A stretch of 31,814 bases of DNA from a miscellaneous Crenarchaeota group-1 archaeon SG8-32-3 (GTDB lineage: Archaea; Thermoproteota; Bathyarchaeia; Bathyarchaeales; Bathycorpusculaceae), in NCBI GenBank assembly GCA_001273335.1, contig LFWV01000002.1:1-31814 (forward strand), written 5' to 3'. The notes below the pieces were generated by a model that was not told the origin of the DNA, made no database searches, and saw only the letters and a list, made by a program, of their open reading frames with translations. Position numbers and translations under genes: made by a program. Shown here in pieces: positions 7,757 to 14,856 of this stretch (within the stretch, counting starts at the first letter, position 1; each line of letters begins with the position of its first letter).

Positions 7757-9045
7757 GGTTTTTCACTTCTTTTGAGGTTTTTATTTAGTAATGGTTTTTT
7801 TAGGGAGCTTCGGATCAGCTGTAAAGCTTTTTCACGTTCTCTCCAATCTACGAAGAGGAGTATGCTTGATGTGATTGTTAGTATTCCGTAAATGTTTATC
7901 TGGTTAACTCTTAGGTTTTCAGATATTTTTCCAATTAGTCCATGGGTTTCTTCTAGGCCAACTCCGCTGGTTTTCAAGAAGGCTATGTCTTTCTTTACTG
8001 CCATAGCTATCGTCTCGGGGTTGTTCAACGTTATATTGTGGATTTGGTTGAAGAGTTTGCCCATATTTTCCTGTTGGGCGACGTATAGGATAACCGAGTT
8101 CTGGTTCATTGACATGCCAAGTAGTGAAGTGTGGGCTTCGGTTTTTTCTAGTATGTCTAGTATGATTTGGGGTTTTTCAGAGATTTTGTTGCCGACTATG
8201 GTTATTTCTGCTACGGGTGAGGGGTGCGCTATTTCCACGTCAAGGTCAGTTGCCAAAGCGCCAGTAATCAGGGTGCCTTCCTGGCCCAAGTCGCCGTGAG
8301 CATGGTTGATTACTTTGACAGGTATAGATGGTGGTTTGTATTTCAGGGCTTTGCTGTGGATGAATTTGGCTCCTGAATCGGCTAAACCCACCAAGGTGCT
8401 TACGTCGATTTCTGGGAGTGGGGTTGGGTTTGTGATGATTTTTGGGTCGCCTGACATTATTCCATCAGCGTTCGTGATTAGAGCAACTTCGTCTGCTTGT
8501 AGGGCTTCTGCTAGGATGAACGCGGTGGTGTCGCTTCCTCCACGTCCAAGAGTGGTTATCTTGCCGTCTGTGGTTCTGCCGACAAACCCTGCGATTACAG
8601 GTACGACGCGGTTTTCGACTATGGGGAGTACGTGTTTTTGGATTCTTGTTGTGCATTCTTCCAAGAGAGGGTTGGCGTTGGAGAACGCTGCGTCGGTTAT
8701 TATTGGCCATTTGTCGTCTGTTGGATCTATGTAGCAGGATTCTACGCCGTTTGTTCTGAGTGCTGCGGCGAATACGCGTACGCTTGTTCGTTCTCCCATT
8801 GATAGTATCTCGTCTAGTTCGTGTTTTTCGAGTTTGCCATTGGAAGTGTTTTTCATTGTGTTCATTAGTATGTCGGTTGTTTTGCCCATTGCGGAGACTA
8901 CGACGGTGATTTGTGTGCCTTTTGCTGCTTCTTTTGTCACGGCAGTTACAGCCTTGGATAGCTTCGCATGGTCAGCTAGGCTAGAACCGCCGAATTTAAC
9001 CACAATTTTTTTGCAGGAATTTCCATTTTTCATTAATTCAACCAT
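7753..9045 (-). CDS. lysC: Aspartate kinase with C-terminal ACT domains
   Basis: Phosphorylates L-aspartate, the first step towards aspartate semialdehyde. The N-terminal amino acid kinase domain shows KIVVKFGGSSLADHAKL, TLGRGGSDTTAFILAEAL and NADGIMSGDP; a stretch ending in VGLADSGAKFIHSKAL completes it. From about residue 290 two ACT-like segments follow (ITIVGNKI... and FLKTSGVGLEETHGLIGKI...), so feedback control is likely, though the effector cannot be read. It heads the aromatic operon, which makes sense because the archaeal pathway starts from aspartate semialdehyde; aspartate semialdehyde dehydrogenase itself is not in the window. The start is ATG at 9045, with an in-frame ATG at 9033 possible; neither has a strong ribosome site, and a hairpin lies just upstream. 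The 430-residue length is normal for a monofunctional archaeal enzyme. Confidence 0.95.
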   Translation of the reverse strand: MVELMKNGNSCKKIVVKFGGSSLADHAKLSKAVTAVTKEAAKGTQITVVVSAMGKTTDILMNTMKNTSNGKLEKHELDEILSMGERTSVRVFAAALRTNGVESCYIDPTDDKWPIITDAAFSNANPLLEECTTRIQKHVLPIVENRVVPVIAGFVGRTTDGKITTLGRGGSDTTAFILAEALQADEVALITNADGIMSGDPKIITNPTPLPEIDVSTLVGLADSGAKFIHSKALKYKPPSIPVKVINHAHGDLGQEGTLITGALATDLDVEIAHPSPVAEITIVGNKISEKPQIILDILEKTEAHTSLLGMSMNQNSVILYVAQQENMGKLFNQIHNITLNNPETIAMAVKKDIAFLKTSGVGLEETHGLIGKISENLRVNQINIYGILTITSSILLFVDWREREKALQLIRSSLKKPLLNKNLKRSEKP

Positions 9046-9051
9046 CCTTGC

Positions 9052-9091
9052 GCCCAGAAAACTTGATCAAAAATTCTTGTTAAGTCTGGGC
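9052..9091 (-). promoter_or_regulatory. Leader hairpin immediately before the aspartate kinase start
   Basis: On the transcribed strand a 7-bp perfect arm (GCCCAGA / TCTGGGC, bases 9085-9091 and 9052-9058) encloses a 26-nt loop. Three more pairs (9062-9064 with 9082-9084) are possible after a 3-nt bulge. The 3' arm ends 6 nt before the ATG at 9045, so folding would crowd the ribosome landing site. Control of operon translation is inference. Confidence 0.5.
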
Positions 9092-9120
9092 TTAGTTAAA
9101 ATAGTAATAAAAGTAATAGC

Positions 9121-9182
9121 CGAAGCTAAAGAACCGCGAAGACCAACTTCCTTTTCTTATATTATATATCATTGTAGCTTCG
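9121..9182. repeat. 8-bp inverted repeat flanking the operon TATA box
   Basis: CGAAGCTA at 9121-9128 and its exact reverse complement TAGCTTCG at 9175-9182 sit on either side of the TATA box. The arms are 54 bp apart start to start, about five helical turns, so two bound dimers could face the same side. An operator role is possible, but an 8-bp match within 60 bp could be chance. Confidence 0.35.
9158..9170 (-). promoter_or_regulatory. TATA box of the aromatic amino acid operon
   Basis: The minus strand carries GATATATAATATA, the best TATA box in the divergent region. A start site about 26 nt downstream would fall near 9138, giving a leader of about 93 nt before the aspartate kinase ATG. The box lies inside an inverted repeat (9121-9128 / 9175-9182). 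Confidence 0.6.
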
Positions 9183-9333
9183 AACCTGTTGAATGAGACG
9201 TTGCTCCGTGAATAAAAGCGTTTCGGAAAACACATATCAAAAATAGGTATTCCAGATAAACGCCTAGGTGTTCTCTAGCACCTGAAAAAACTACGTGCTT
9301 ATGCTTATCTATGCCTGTAGAGTATGAATTGAA
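9183..9333. other. Intergenic stretch between the aromatic operon promoter and the small ORF
   Basis: No convincing ORF is seen. A weak hairpin with 5-bp arms (AGGTG 9266-9270 / CACCT 9279-9283) overlaps a CCTAGG palindrome. A poor TATA-like CTTATCTA at 9304-9311 lies about 26 nt before the ATG of the small ORF at 9334. Nothing else was recognised. Confidence 0.4.
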
Positions 9334-9507
9334 ATGGAATACCTATGCTTTCATGAGTGGCAAGATGATTCCAAGGATTTAGCTCTTACACCCAGAGCAA
9401 AGACTAATTTTTCAGGCAAGCAGGTTAATTTGGCTTTTTTAGAGAAATCTTTAACACCACCGCATATCCAATCTAGTATTAAGTTTGCCGCTTCAGGGGA
9501 AAACTAA
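9334..9507 (+). CDS. Possible 57-residue small protein coupled to the radical SAM gene
   Basis: An open frame of 57 codons starts at ATG 9334 and ends in TAA at 9505-9507, whose last base is the first base of the radical SAM ATG (TAATG). The predicted product begins MEYLCFHEWQDDSKD and ends KFAASGEN. It has one Cys, no membrane segment and no family I recognise. There is no clear ribosome site, and a weak TATA-like box 26 nt upstream would fit a leaderless message. The 1-nt coupling to a SPASM-type radical SAM protein makes a peptide substrate conceivable, but an ORF this short can arise by chance, and the purine-rich stretch before the next ATG is explained by that gene's ribosome site. Treat as tentative. 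Confidence 0.3.
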   Translation: MEYLCFHEWQDDSKDLALTPRAKTNFSGKQVNLAFLEKSLTPPHIQSSIKFAASGEN

Positions 9508-10919
9508 TGAGCTTACTAAGGCATGACAGCTTCTGGAACGCTGTAATCAGCTTACCCACCACGAAAAAAATGCTAAAGTTGTCCTTGAAAAAATGCAGTG
9601 CGTGCAGCAGAACAATCCTTGAAGCTGCACTTGACGATTACGTGGGTAAAACCGATAAGAAGTGCAAGTGCGGTGGCTTCTATTCGAAGATAATCGGATT
9701 CTGGATAGAATTTCTCAGGCGGAGTCTATTGCTGAAAAGGGAGAAAGTGGAGAAGCTTTTGGCGGACCCTTACGCAAGGAGAGCCATAATCAACTTAACT
9801 AAGAGCTTCGGCTATTTCGGAATACAGAAACCCCTGAGCATCTACGCGCCGTTCCTAGTGGTATGGGATTTCACACATAAGTGCAACTTAAGTTGTAAGC
9901 ACTGCTACTCAAACTCAGGTGCAACACATGAAACGGAGCTAACTACAGAAGAAGCTCTGGAAGTAGTAGACCAGCTTGCGGATTTCGGCGTCATCGCTGT
10001 CGCCTTTTCGGGAGGAGAACCCCTAAGCAGAAAAGATTTTTTTAAGGTGGCGAGCCACGCAGCAAAACGTGGATTATACGTTTCAGTGGCCACCAACGGC
10101 ACGTTGCTTACCAAAGAGAACGTAAGGAAGCTCAAGCAAGCCAAAATCAACTATGTGGAGGTAAGCATCGACGGCGCCACAGCAAAAACGCACGACACGT
10201 TCAGGGGAGTCCCAAGCGCTTTCGACAGGGCAGTGGCTGGATTGAAGAATTGTGTGGAAGCAGATCTATGCGCGTGCATAGCGACCACAGCCACCAAAAG
10301 CAACATAGATGAGATGCCTGAAATCTTGGATTTGGCGGAGGAAATTGGCGCAGAAAGATTCACCTACTTCAACTTCATCCCAACTGGACGCGGAAAAGAA
10401 CATTACGATCAAGATCTGTCGCCGGAAGAAAGAGAGAAACTCATGCTGTACCTGCTGGATAGAATGTCGAAAGGTTACAAGGTTACCATACTAACCACGG
10501 CACCGCAGTTAGCCCGAGTAGCTCTGCAGTGTCAAGGACCCGGAGACGAAGCCACAATGTCTATGGCACATATGCAAACCGTGAAGGTGAGCAAGAAAGC
10601 GGTGCCGCTGGCTGACTTCATAGGCGGATGCGGCGCTGGAAGACTATACTGTTCACTTTCTCCACAGGGAGATGTTCACCCATGTGTTTTTCTTCCCATA
10701 AACGTTGGAAACCTGAAAAAGGAAGATTTCGGGGACGTATGGTTGAACTCAAAGCTCTTCAACGCACTGAGGAACAGGGACAACCTGAAAGGAGCCTGCG
10801 GAAAATGCGACTTCAAGTACATATGCGGAGGATGCCGAGCCAGAGCAAACTCCTACAAAAACGACATCATGGCTTCCGATGTAGGCTGTATACTAGCCAA
10901 AGAAGAGAAGGGTGACTGA
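9507..10919 (+). CDS. Radical SAM/SPASM protein with N-terminal Cys4 knuckle
   Basis: A 470-residue radical SAM enzyme. The SAM cluster ligands are C126, C130 and C133 (CNLSCKHCYS), followed by the SAM-contact GGEP at 169-172. The C-terminal half has a SPASM layout for two auxiliary Fe-S clusters: C375, C382, C393, then C431, C434, C440, C443 and C461. The N-terminal 60 residues carry C30-x2-C33 and C53-x-C55, looking like a zinc knuckle. The family includes peptide-modifying enzymes, heme d1/AhbC-AhbD type enzymes and tungsten-enzyme maturases; the substrate here cannot be assigned. The start ATG 9507 has a strong AGGGGA site 7 nt upstream. It is followed directly by a DUF362 gene, so the two probably act together. 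Confidence 0.9.
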   Translation: MSLLRHDSFWNAVISLPTTKKMLKLSLKKCSACSRTILEAALDDYVGKTDKKCKCGGFYSKIIGFWIEFLRRSLLLKREKVEKLLADPYARRAIINLTKSFGYFGIQKPLSIYAPFLVVWDFTHKCNLSCKHCYSNSGATHETELTTEEALEVVDQLADFGVIAVAFSGGEPLSRKDFFKVASHAAKRGLYVSVATNGTLLTKENVRKLKQAKINYVEVSIDGATAKTHDTFRGVPSAFDRAVAGLKNCVEADLCACIATTATKSNIDEMPEILDLAEEIGAERFTYFNFIPTGRGKEHYDQDLSPEEREKLMLYLLDRMSKGYKVTILTTAPQLARVALQCQGPGDEATMSMAHMQTVKVSKKAVPLADFIGGCGAGRLYCSLSPQGDVHPCVFLPINVGNLKKEDFGDVWLNSKLFNALRNRDNLKGACGKCDFKYICGGCRARANSYKNDIMASDVGCILAKEEKGD

Positions 10920-10920
10920 A

Positions 10921-11880
10921 ATGCAGCAGAAAACCGTAAAAATCCATAGAGTCAGAGAGAACACAACTGCAATCCTGAAGGAAGCAGTGAAAAACTCGGA
11001 GTTACACGGGAAGCAGACAATTTTTGTGAAGCCGAACATGAGCCACCCCGAATATTTACCGGGAGTGGTAACAAGCCCCGCACTAATCAGCAAGCTGGTT
11101 GGTCTCCTGCGAGATGATAATAATGAGGTGATAGTTGGCGAGTCCAACGGTTTCAATTATCCATGCCGCAACGCGTTCGAGAAGACTGGTATCAAAGCGG
11201 CTGTGAAGAAGGCAGGCGGCACAGTGATCAATCTTTCAGAGGACAAAGTTGTCAAAGTAAAATCTCCAAGCAGACACAGCCCTGTGAAGGAACTGTTTCT
11301 TCCTAAAACTGTGCTTGACGCAGATGCCACTGTCGACGTAGCACTTATGAAAACTCACGAGTTCGCAATGTACAGTGGAGCCATAAAAAACCTTTTTGGC
11401 TGCGTGCCAAGCAACAGGCGCATCTACTTGCACCCGTACCTAAGCGAAGTCTTCTACCGGCTCTACACGATAATTAAGCCACAGCTTACAGTGATGGATG
11501 CGAGAATAGCAATAGAAGGAAACGGCCCTACCAAAGGAAACCCCATCCAAATGGACCTGATGCTTACCTGCAACTGTGCGTTAGCCATCGATGTAATTGC
11601 CTCCAAAATCATGGGTTTAAAACTGGAGGAAATCAGCTACCTAGACTACATAGCCAGAAAAACCAATTTGCATTACGAAGAGATAACCGTGCAGGGCTTG
11701 CAAGTGCCTGAGGCAGCACGGAAGTTTGAGCGACCAAGAATGGACTTACCCGTGAAAGCACAGATGCTGGTTTACAGGCACGAGTTTTTAACGAAAGCAC
11801 TCTTCTGCTCACTGGGGTTTGTAAAGCTTTTGCAAAAAGCAACCATAGCGTACAGAGGCAGACCAATAGAAACAAGCTAG
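10921..11880 (+). CDS. DUF362 family protein (no ferredoxin domain)
   Basis: The 319-residue product matches the DUF362/COG2006 family of unknown biochemical role: FVKPNMSHPEYLPGVVTSP near the N-terminus, VGESNGF, DVALMKTHEFAMYSGAIKNL, FGCVPSNRR and MDARIAIEGNGPTKGNP. Many relatives carry a C-terminal 2x[4Fe-4S] ferredoxin domain; here the C-terminus (after about 270) has no CxxCxxC motif, so it is the ferredoxin-less form. I chose ATG 10921 because GGTGA lies 5 nt upstream. A GTG at 10912 would overlap the radical SAM gene by 8 nt. Cotranscription with that gene is nearly certain. The stop TAG shares the palindrome CTAG with the stop of the convergent glycosyltransferase. Confidence 0.88.
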   Translation: MQQKTVKIHRVRENTTAILKEAVKNSELHGKQTIFVKPNMSHPEYLPGVVTSPALISKLVGLLRDDNNEVIVGESNGFNYPCRNAFEKTGIKAAVKKAGGTVINLSEDKVVKVKSPSRHSPVKELFLPKTVLDADATVDVALMKTHEFAMYSGAIKNLFGCVPSNRRIYLHPYLSEVFYRLYTIIKPQLTVMDARIAIEGNGPTKGNPIQMDLMLTCNCALAIDVIASKIMGLKLEEISYLDYIARKTNLHYEEITVQGLQVPEAARKFERPRMDLPVKAQMLVYRHEFLTKALFCSLGFVKLLQKATIAYRGRPIETS

Positions 11881-13070
11881 CTTAGTGCTTCATCGTAAAC
11901 CTTAACTACCTTCTTCACGGTGAGCCGCCAGTCAAAATGTTTCTCAATAGTTTTACGTGCGAGAATCCCCATCTCCGAAGCCACTTTCGGATGCTCCAGA
12001 TAATACAAAATTCTTTCTGCCAAATTACGAGAATTCGCAGGTTCAACCAAAAACCCGTTCTTCCCGCTGTCGATCATTTCAGGAATACCACCCACTCGTG
12101 TTGTAACAACAGGCAGCCCAGTTGACAGCGCCTCTAAAACGGCGAAAGGAAGGTTCTCGTAGAAGGTGGAAAAAGCAAAAATGTCCGCTGCTTGATAAAG
12201 CTTGGGCAATTTTTTGTCAGGGAAATAACCTGTGAAAACGATGCTGTCTTTGACACCGAGTTTCGTGGCATAACTCACCAGCTTTTTCATTTCGTTGCTT
12301 AAGCCTTTTCCCGCGATTATGAACTTGGCATTTTCAAATTTCCTTGTGACTAACGCCATGCTTTCGATGAGGGTGAACAAGCCTTTCCGAGCGTATAAGC
12401 GCCCCACGGAAAGTATTGCCTTGTCTTCAGGGTTGAAACCTAACTCTTCTTTCGCCTTGAGCTTGTCAGCTGCGGGTTTGAACTTGTCCACGTCAACGCC
12501 GTTGTGGATAACGCGAATCTTGGTTTCATTAACCTTGTAGTACTGCAGAAGCTCACGCCTTGTGAAGTCACTAACCGCAATTATCCTATTTGAACGCTCC
12601 AGCATACTCTCCTCGAAAAACCGCAGAAGCCAATTGAAGCTCACCATGAACTTCTCATTTGAATTGAGCCTTCTGTAAGGCTCATCTTTAATCGCTTCTG
12701 CCTCCCCCTTCCAAGTCGAATGAACAGTGGAGACCAACGTTTTCCCGAAGTTGCTTGGAACCGCGAAACTTGGAATCAAAGGAAGATTCACGTGAGCAAT
12801 GTCCACGGGGAAACTGCCGCGGAGACTGTTCAGTTTTTTGGAAGCAGCAGCTGCGAACAGAAACGATTTGATGACAGGAGCCTTAAGTGACTTGATGAAG
12901 AAAATATGGTGTTGCTCGTTGATTTTCACGTCTCTGTTTTCATTGTATCCTGTCACGATGGAAGCTGAATTGCCAAGTTTCATGAGTTCGTTAGACAAGT
13001 AGTAAACGTAAGCGCCTGTTCCGCCGGAAAGAGGCAGGTACTCTGGAGATAAAAAGCACACTTTAACCAT
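11877..13070 (-). CDS. Glycosyltransferase family 4 (GT-B fold)
   Basis: A 397-residue retaining GT-B glycosyltransferase. The N-terminal domain begins VCFLSPEYLPLSGGTGAYVY with the glycine-rich loop. The C-terminal nucleotide-sugar domain shows VIHNGVDVDKFKP, ILSVGRLYARKGLFTLIESM, VFTGYFPDKKLPKLYQAADI and the E-x7-E motif in FYENLPFAVLEALSTGLPVV, then GGIPEMIDSGKNGFLVEP. It has no membrane segment, so it acts at the cytoplasmic face. It is last in a three-gene operon with two GT2 enzymes, starting 5 nt after the stop of the middle gene, which suggests assembly of a lipid-linked glycan or surface polysaccharide. The donor sugar cannot be determined. Confidence 0.93.
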   Translation of the reverse strand: MVKVCFLSPEYLPLSGGTGAYVYYLSNELMKLGNSASIVTGYNENRDVKINEQHHIFFIKSLKAPVIKSFLFAAAASKKLNSLRGSFPVDIAHVNLPLIPSFAVPSNFGKTLVSTVHSTWKGEAEAIKDEPYRRLNSNEKFMVSFNWLLRFFEESMLERSNRIIAVSDFTRRELLQYYKVNETKIRVIHNGVDVDKFKPAADKLKAKEELGFNPEDKAILSVGRLYARKGLFTLIESMALVTRKFENAKFIIAGKGLSNEMKKLVSYATKLGVKDSIVFTGYFPDKKLPKLYQAADIFAFSTFYENLPFAVLEALSTGLPVVTTRVGGIPEMIDSGKNGFLVEPANSRNLAERILYYLEHPKVASEMGILARKTIEKHFDWRLTVKKVVKVYDEALS

Positions 13071-13075
13071 ATTAC

Positions 13076-14074
13076 CTACCTTCTATCACCCGCCAGAAAG
13101 CTAACCGTCGTAATGACTGCGCCAGTGAACCATGCGAGAGCTCTAACAAAATAAAGCATAACCAGTAGCATAGCGACAGCGTCCTTGAACTTAACCGCCA
13201 GCTTAACTGCTGAAAAAACGTAATATACAAAAATTGAGCCTAAAAGGAAAACCGAAGCATACCACAAGAACCTCAAGACTTCAGGCAGACCTAAAAGGAA
13301 GAATGACGCTACAGCAAGCAGCAAAAGAGGCTGAATGTTCATGCCAAAATCAGTGATTCCATCTCCCTTAATCAGTTTAGAATGTTTAAAATAAAGTTTA
13401 ACAGTGTTCTTGCCGTACTGCAACTGCTGCCTGAAATAAGCACGAACTGTTGATCTGTTAAAATGGTAACACTTGGCGTCTGGCTCAAAAAGCAGTTTGT
13501 AACCTCTATTTGTAACTCTGAAACCGAGGTCTGTGTCATACTGAGAAGGCAAATGCTCGTCAAAACCGCCAACCTCCTCGATAACTTTCTTTTTCATCAA
13601 AAGGTTCATAGTCGCAATGCGCACAACAGACTTCTTCAGCCGGGCATACCTGTTCTCAAGGTCGTATCCGATGCTTCTTGCCCAAACGTTTTCTTTGTTC
13701 CAAGTTTCGATACCGCCGCTGATGCCTGCCACTTGAGGTTTATCCAGATAAGCCACAAGTTTGTTTAGCCATTCTTTCTCCACTTTTGCATCTGCATCTA
13801 TGAAGCCGATAACATCGCTGCTTACAATTTTAAGCGCATAGTTATATGCGGCTGGAGCGTTAAGAGGCGCAGAGATAACTTTAACATGATATTTCTCGGC
13901 TATTTCTAAAGTCCCATCCATGGAGCAACCGTCAACAACAATTATCTCCAGCAAGTCTTTGGGATAATTTAATTCGCAAATCGCCTTCAAGCACCCTTCA
14001 ATGGTCAATTCGCTGTTGAGAGTTGCTACAAGTATGGAAACTTTGGGAGGAGAAACTTCTTCCACTGTCCTCAT
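13076..14074 (-). CDS. Membrane-bound family 2 glycosyltransferase
   Basis: The 332-residue product has an N-terminal GT-A domain: VSILVATLNSELTIEGCLKA, IIVVDGCSMDGTLEIA, the metal-binding DADAK motif in GFIDADAK, and a later YDTDLGFR near the acceptor site. The last ~100 residues form two to three membrane segments (LLLLAVASFFLLGL, LWYASVFLLGSIFVYYVFSA, AMLLVMLYFVRALAWFTGAV). This layout is usual for GT2 enzymes that add sugars to lipid carriers or exopolysaccharide. Its ATG overlaps the stop of the upstream DPM1-like gene (ATGA). It probably works with the other two glycosyltransferases on one glycan; sugar and acceptor are unknown. Confidence 0.92.
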   Translation of the reverse strand: MRTVEEVSPPKVSILVATLNSELTIEGCLKAICELNYPKDLLEIIVVDGCSMDGTLEIAEKYHVKVISAPLNAPAAYNYALKIVSSDVIGFIDADAKVEKEWLNKLVAYLDKPQVAGISGGIETWNKENVWARSIGYDLENRYARLKKSVVRIATMNLLMKKKVIEEVGGFDEHLPSQYDTDLGFRVTNRGYKLLFEPDAKCYHFNRSTVRAYFRQQLQYGKNTVKLYFKHSKLIKGDGITDFGMNIQPLLLLAVASFFLLGLPEVLRFLWYASVFLLGSIFVYYVFSAVKLAVKFKDAVAMLLVMLYFVRALAWFTGAVITTVSFLAGDRR

Positions 14075-14772
14075 CCATCCCTTATGTACGCCAGAATTAT
14101 TGAAAAAAGAATCTTCAAGCCATCAGCCATGGGGTCCAAGCGGGATGCGCCGTAGGTTCGCTGTTCAAAACTTATTGGCACTTCTCCGACCCTTAAACCC
14201 TGTCGAATTGTCTTCACCAGCATCTCGGATTCGATTTCATACCCGTTCGAGTTTAAACGCATATTCTGTAAGACTGAAGCTTTCATTACGCGGTAACCTG
14301 ATTGAGAGTCAGAAACATCTGCTCTTGTTAAAACTTTAATTAAAAAATTGAAGAGGCGAACACCAATGGCGTTTAGCCTTTTGGTCACCAGTGGATTTTG
14401 GCTTAAATACCTGGAGCCTATGACAAGGTCCGCCTTGTTTTGAATTATTGGAGTCAGCAAGCTTGGCAGTTCCTCTGGACGATGCGACCCGTCTGAGTCT
14501 ATTGTAGTTATTATTTCACCCTTTGCCTTTGCAAAACCTACTCTTAAGGTATAGCCTTTTCCAACGTGAGTTTCTAGTGAGAAAACTTTAACGCCGAAGC
14601 TTTTGGAAATTTTCAGTGATCTATCTTTTGAACAGTCATCTACAATGATTACTTCATGTTTAAGACCGTTTTTTTGCGCGACTACTGCTAAGCGTTCAAT
14701 CACGTTACCTATCGTCAACTCCTCGTTAAACACTGGAACAACCACGGAAATCAGCGTTTCATCATTGTTCAT
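14071..14772 (-). CDS. DPM1-like polyprenyl-phosphate glycosyltransferase (GT2)
   Basis: A 233-residue soluble GT2 resembling dolichol-phosphate mannosyl/glucosyltransferases: ISVVVPVFNEELTIGNVIER, VIIVDDCSKDRS, the stretch HVGKGYTLRVGFAKAKG, the metal motif DSDGSHRPEEL, DLVIGSRYL, SQSGYRVM and VPISFEQRTYGASRLDPMAD. There are no C-terminal membrane spans, as in the short DPM1 form. Expected role: transfer of a sugar from a nucleotide donor to dolichyl phosphate, providing the lipid-linked donor for N-glycosylation or a surface glycan. It is the first gene of the glycosyltransferase operon. A TATA box about 29 bp upstream of its ATG means the transcript is probably leaderless or nearly so. Confidence 0.92.
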   Translation of the reverse strand: MNNDETLISVVVPVFNEELTIGNVIERLAVVAQKNGLKHEVIIVDDCSKDRSLKISKSFGVKVFSLETHVGKGYTLRVGFAKAKGEIITTIDSDGSHRPEELPSLLTPIIQNKADLVIGSRYLSQNPLVTKRLNAIGVRLFNFLIKVLTRADVSDSQSGYRVMKASVLQNMRLNSNGYEIESEMLVKTIRQGLRVGEVPISFEQRTYGASRLDPMADGLKILFSIILAYIRDG

Positions 14773-14797
14773 TTTATTAAGATGCTGAATGAAAGAA

Positions 14798-14805
14798 TTT
14801 ATAAA
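14798..14805. promoter_or_regulatory. Palindromic TATA box between divergent transcription units
   Basis: TTTATAAA is a perfect palindrome. Leftwards it lies 26-33 bp before the DPM1-like ATG at 14772, the position expected for a leaderless transcript. Rightwards it lies about 55 bp before the membrane-protein ATG at 14857. One box could serve both directions; initiation direction would depend on flanking BRE sequence. Confidence 0.5.
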
Positions 14806-14856
14806 CTTTGGCTGTGAACACTAACAGGCACAAAATTGGTGCATAGAACGGAAACG

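Noticed and set aside
9178..9187. GGTTCGAAGC on the minus strand, resembling a tRNA T-loop
   Set aside because: The flanking bases do not form a 5-bp T-arm, and there is no acceptor stem or anticodon arm around it; the motif lies beside a TATA box.
9266..9283. Hairpin AGGTG/CACCT in the divergent region as a terminator or operator
   Set aside because: Only five pairs, no T tract on either strand, and no gene ends nearby.
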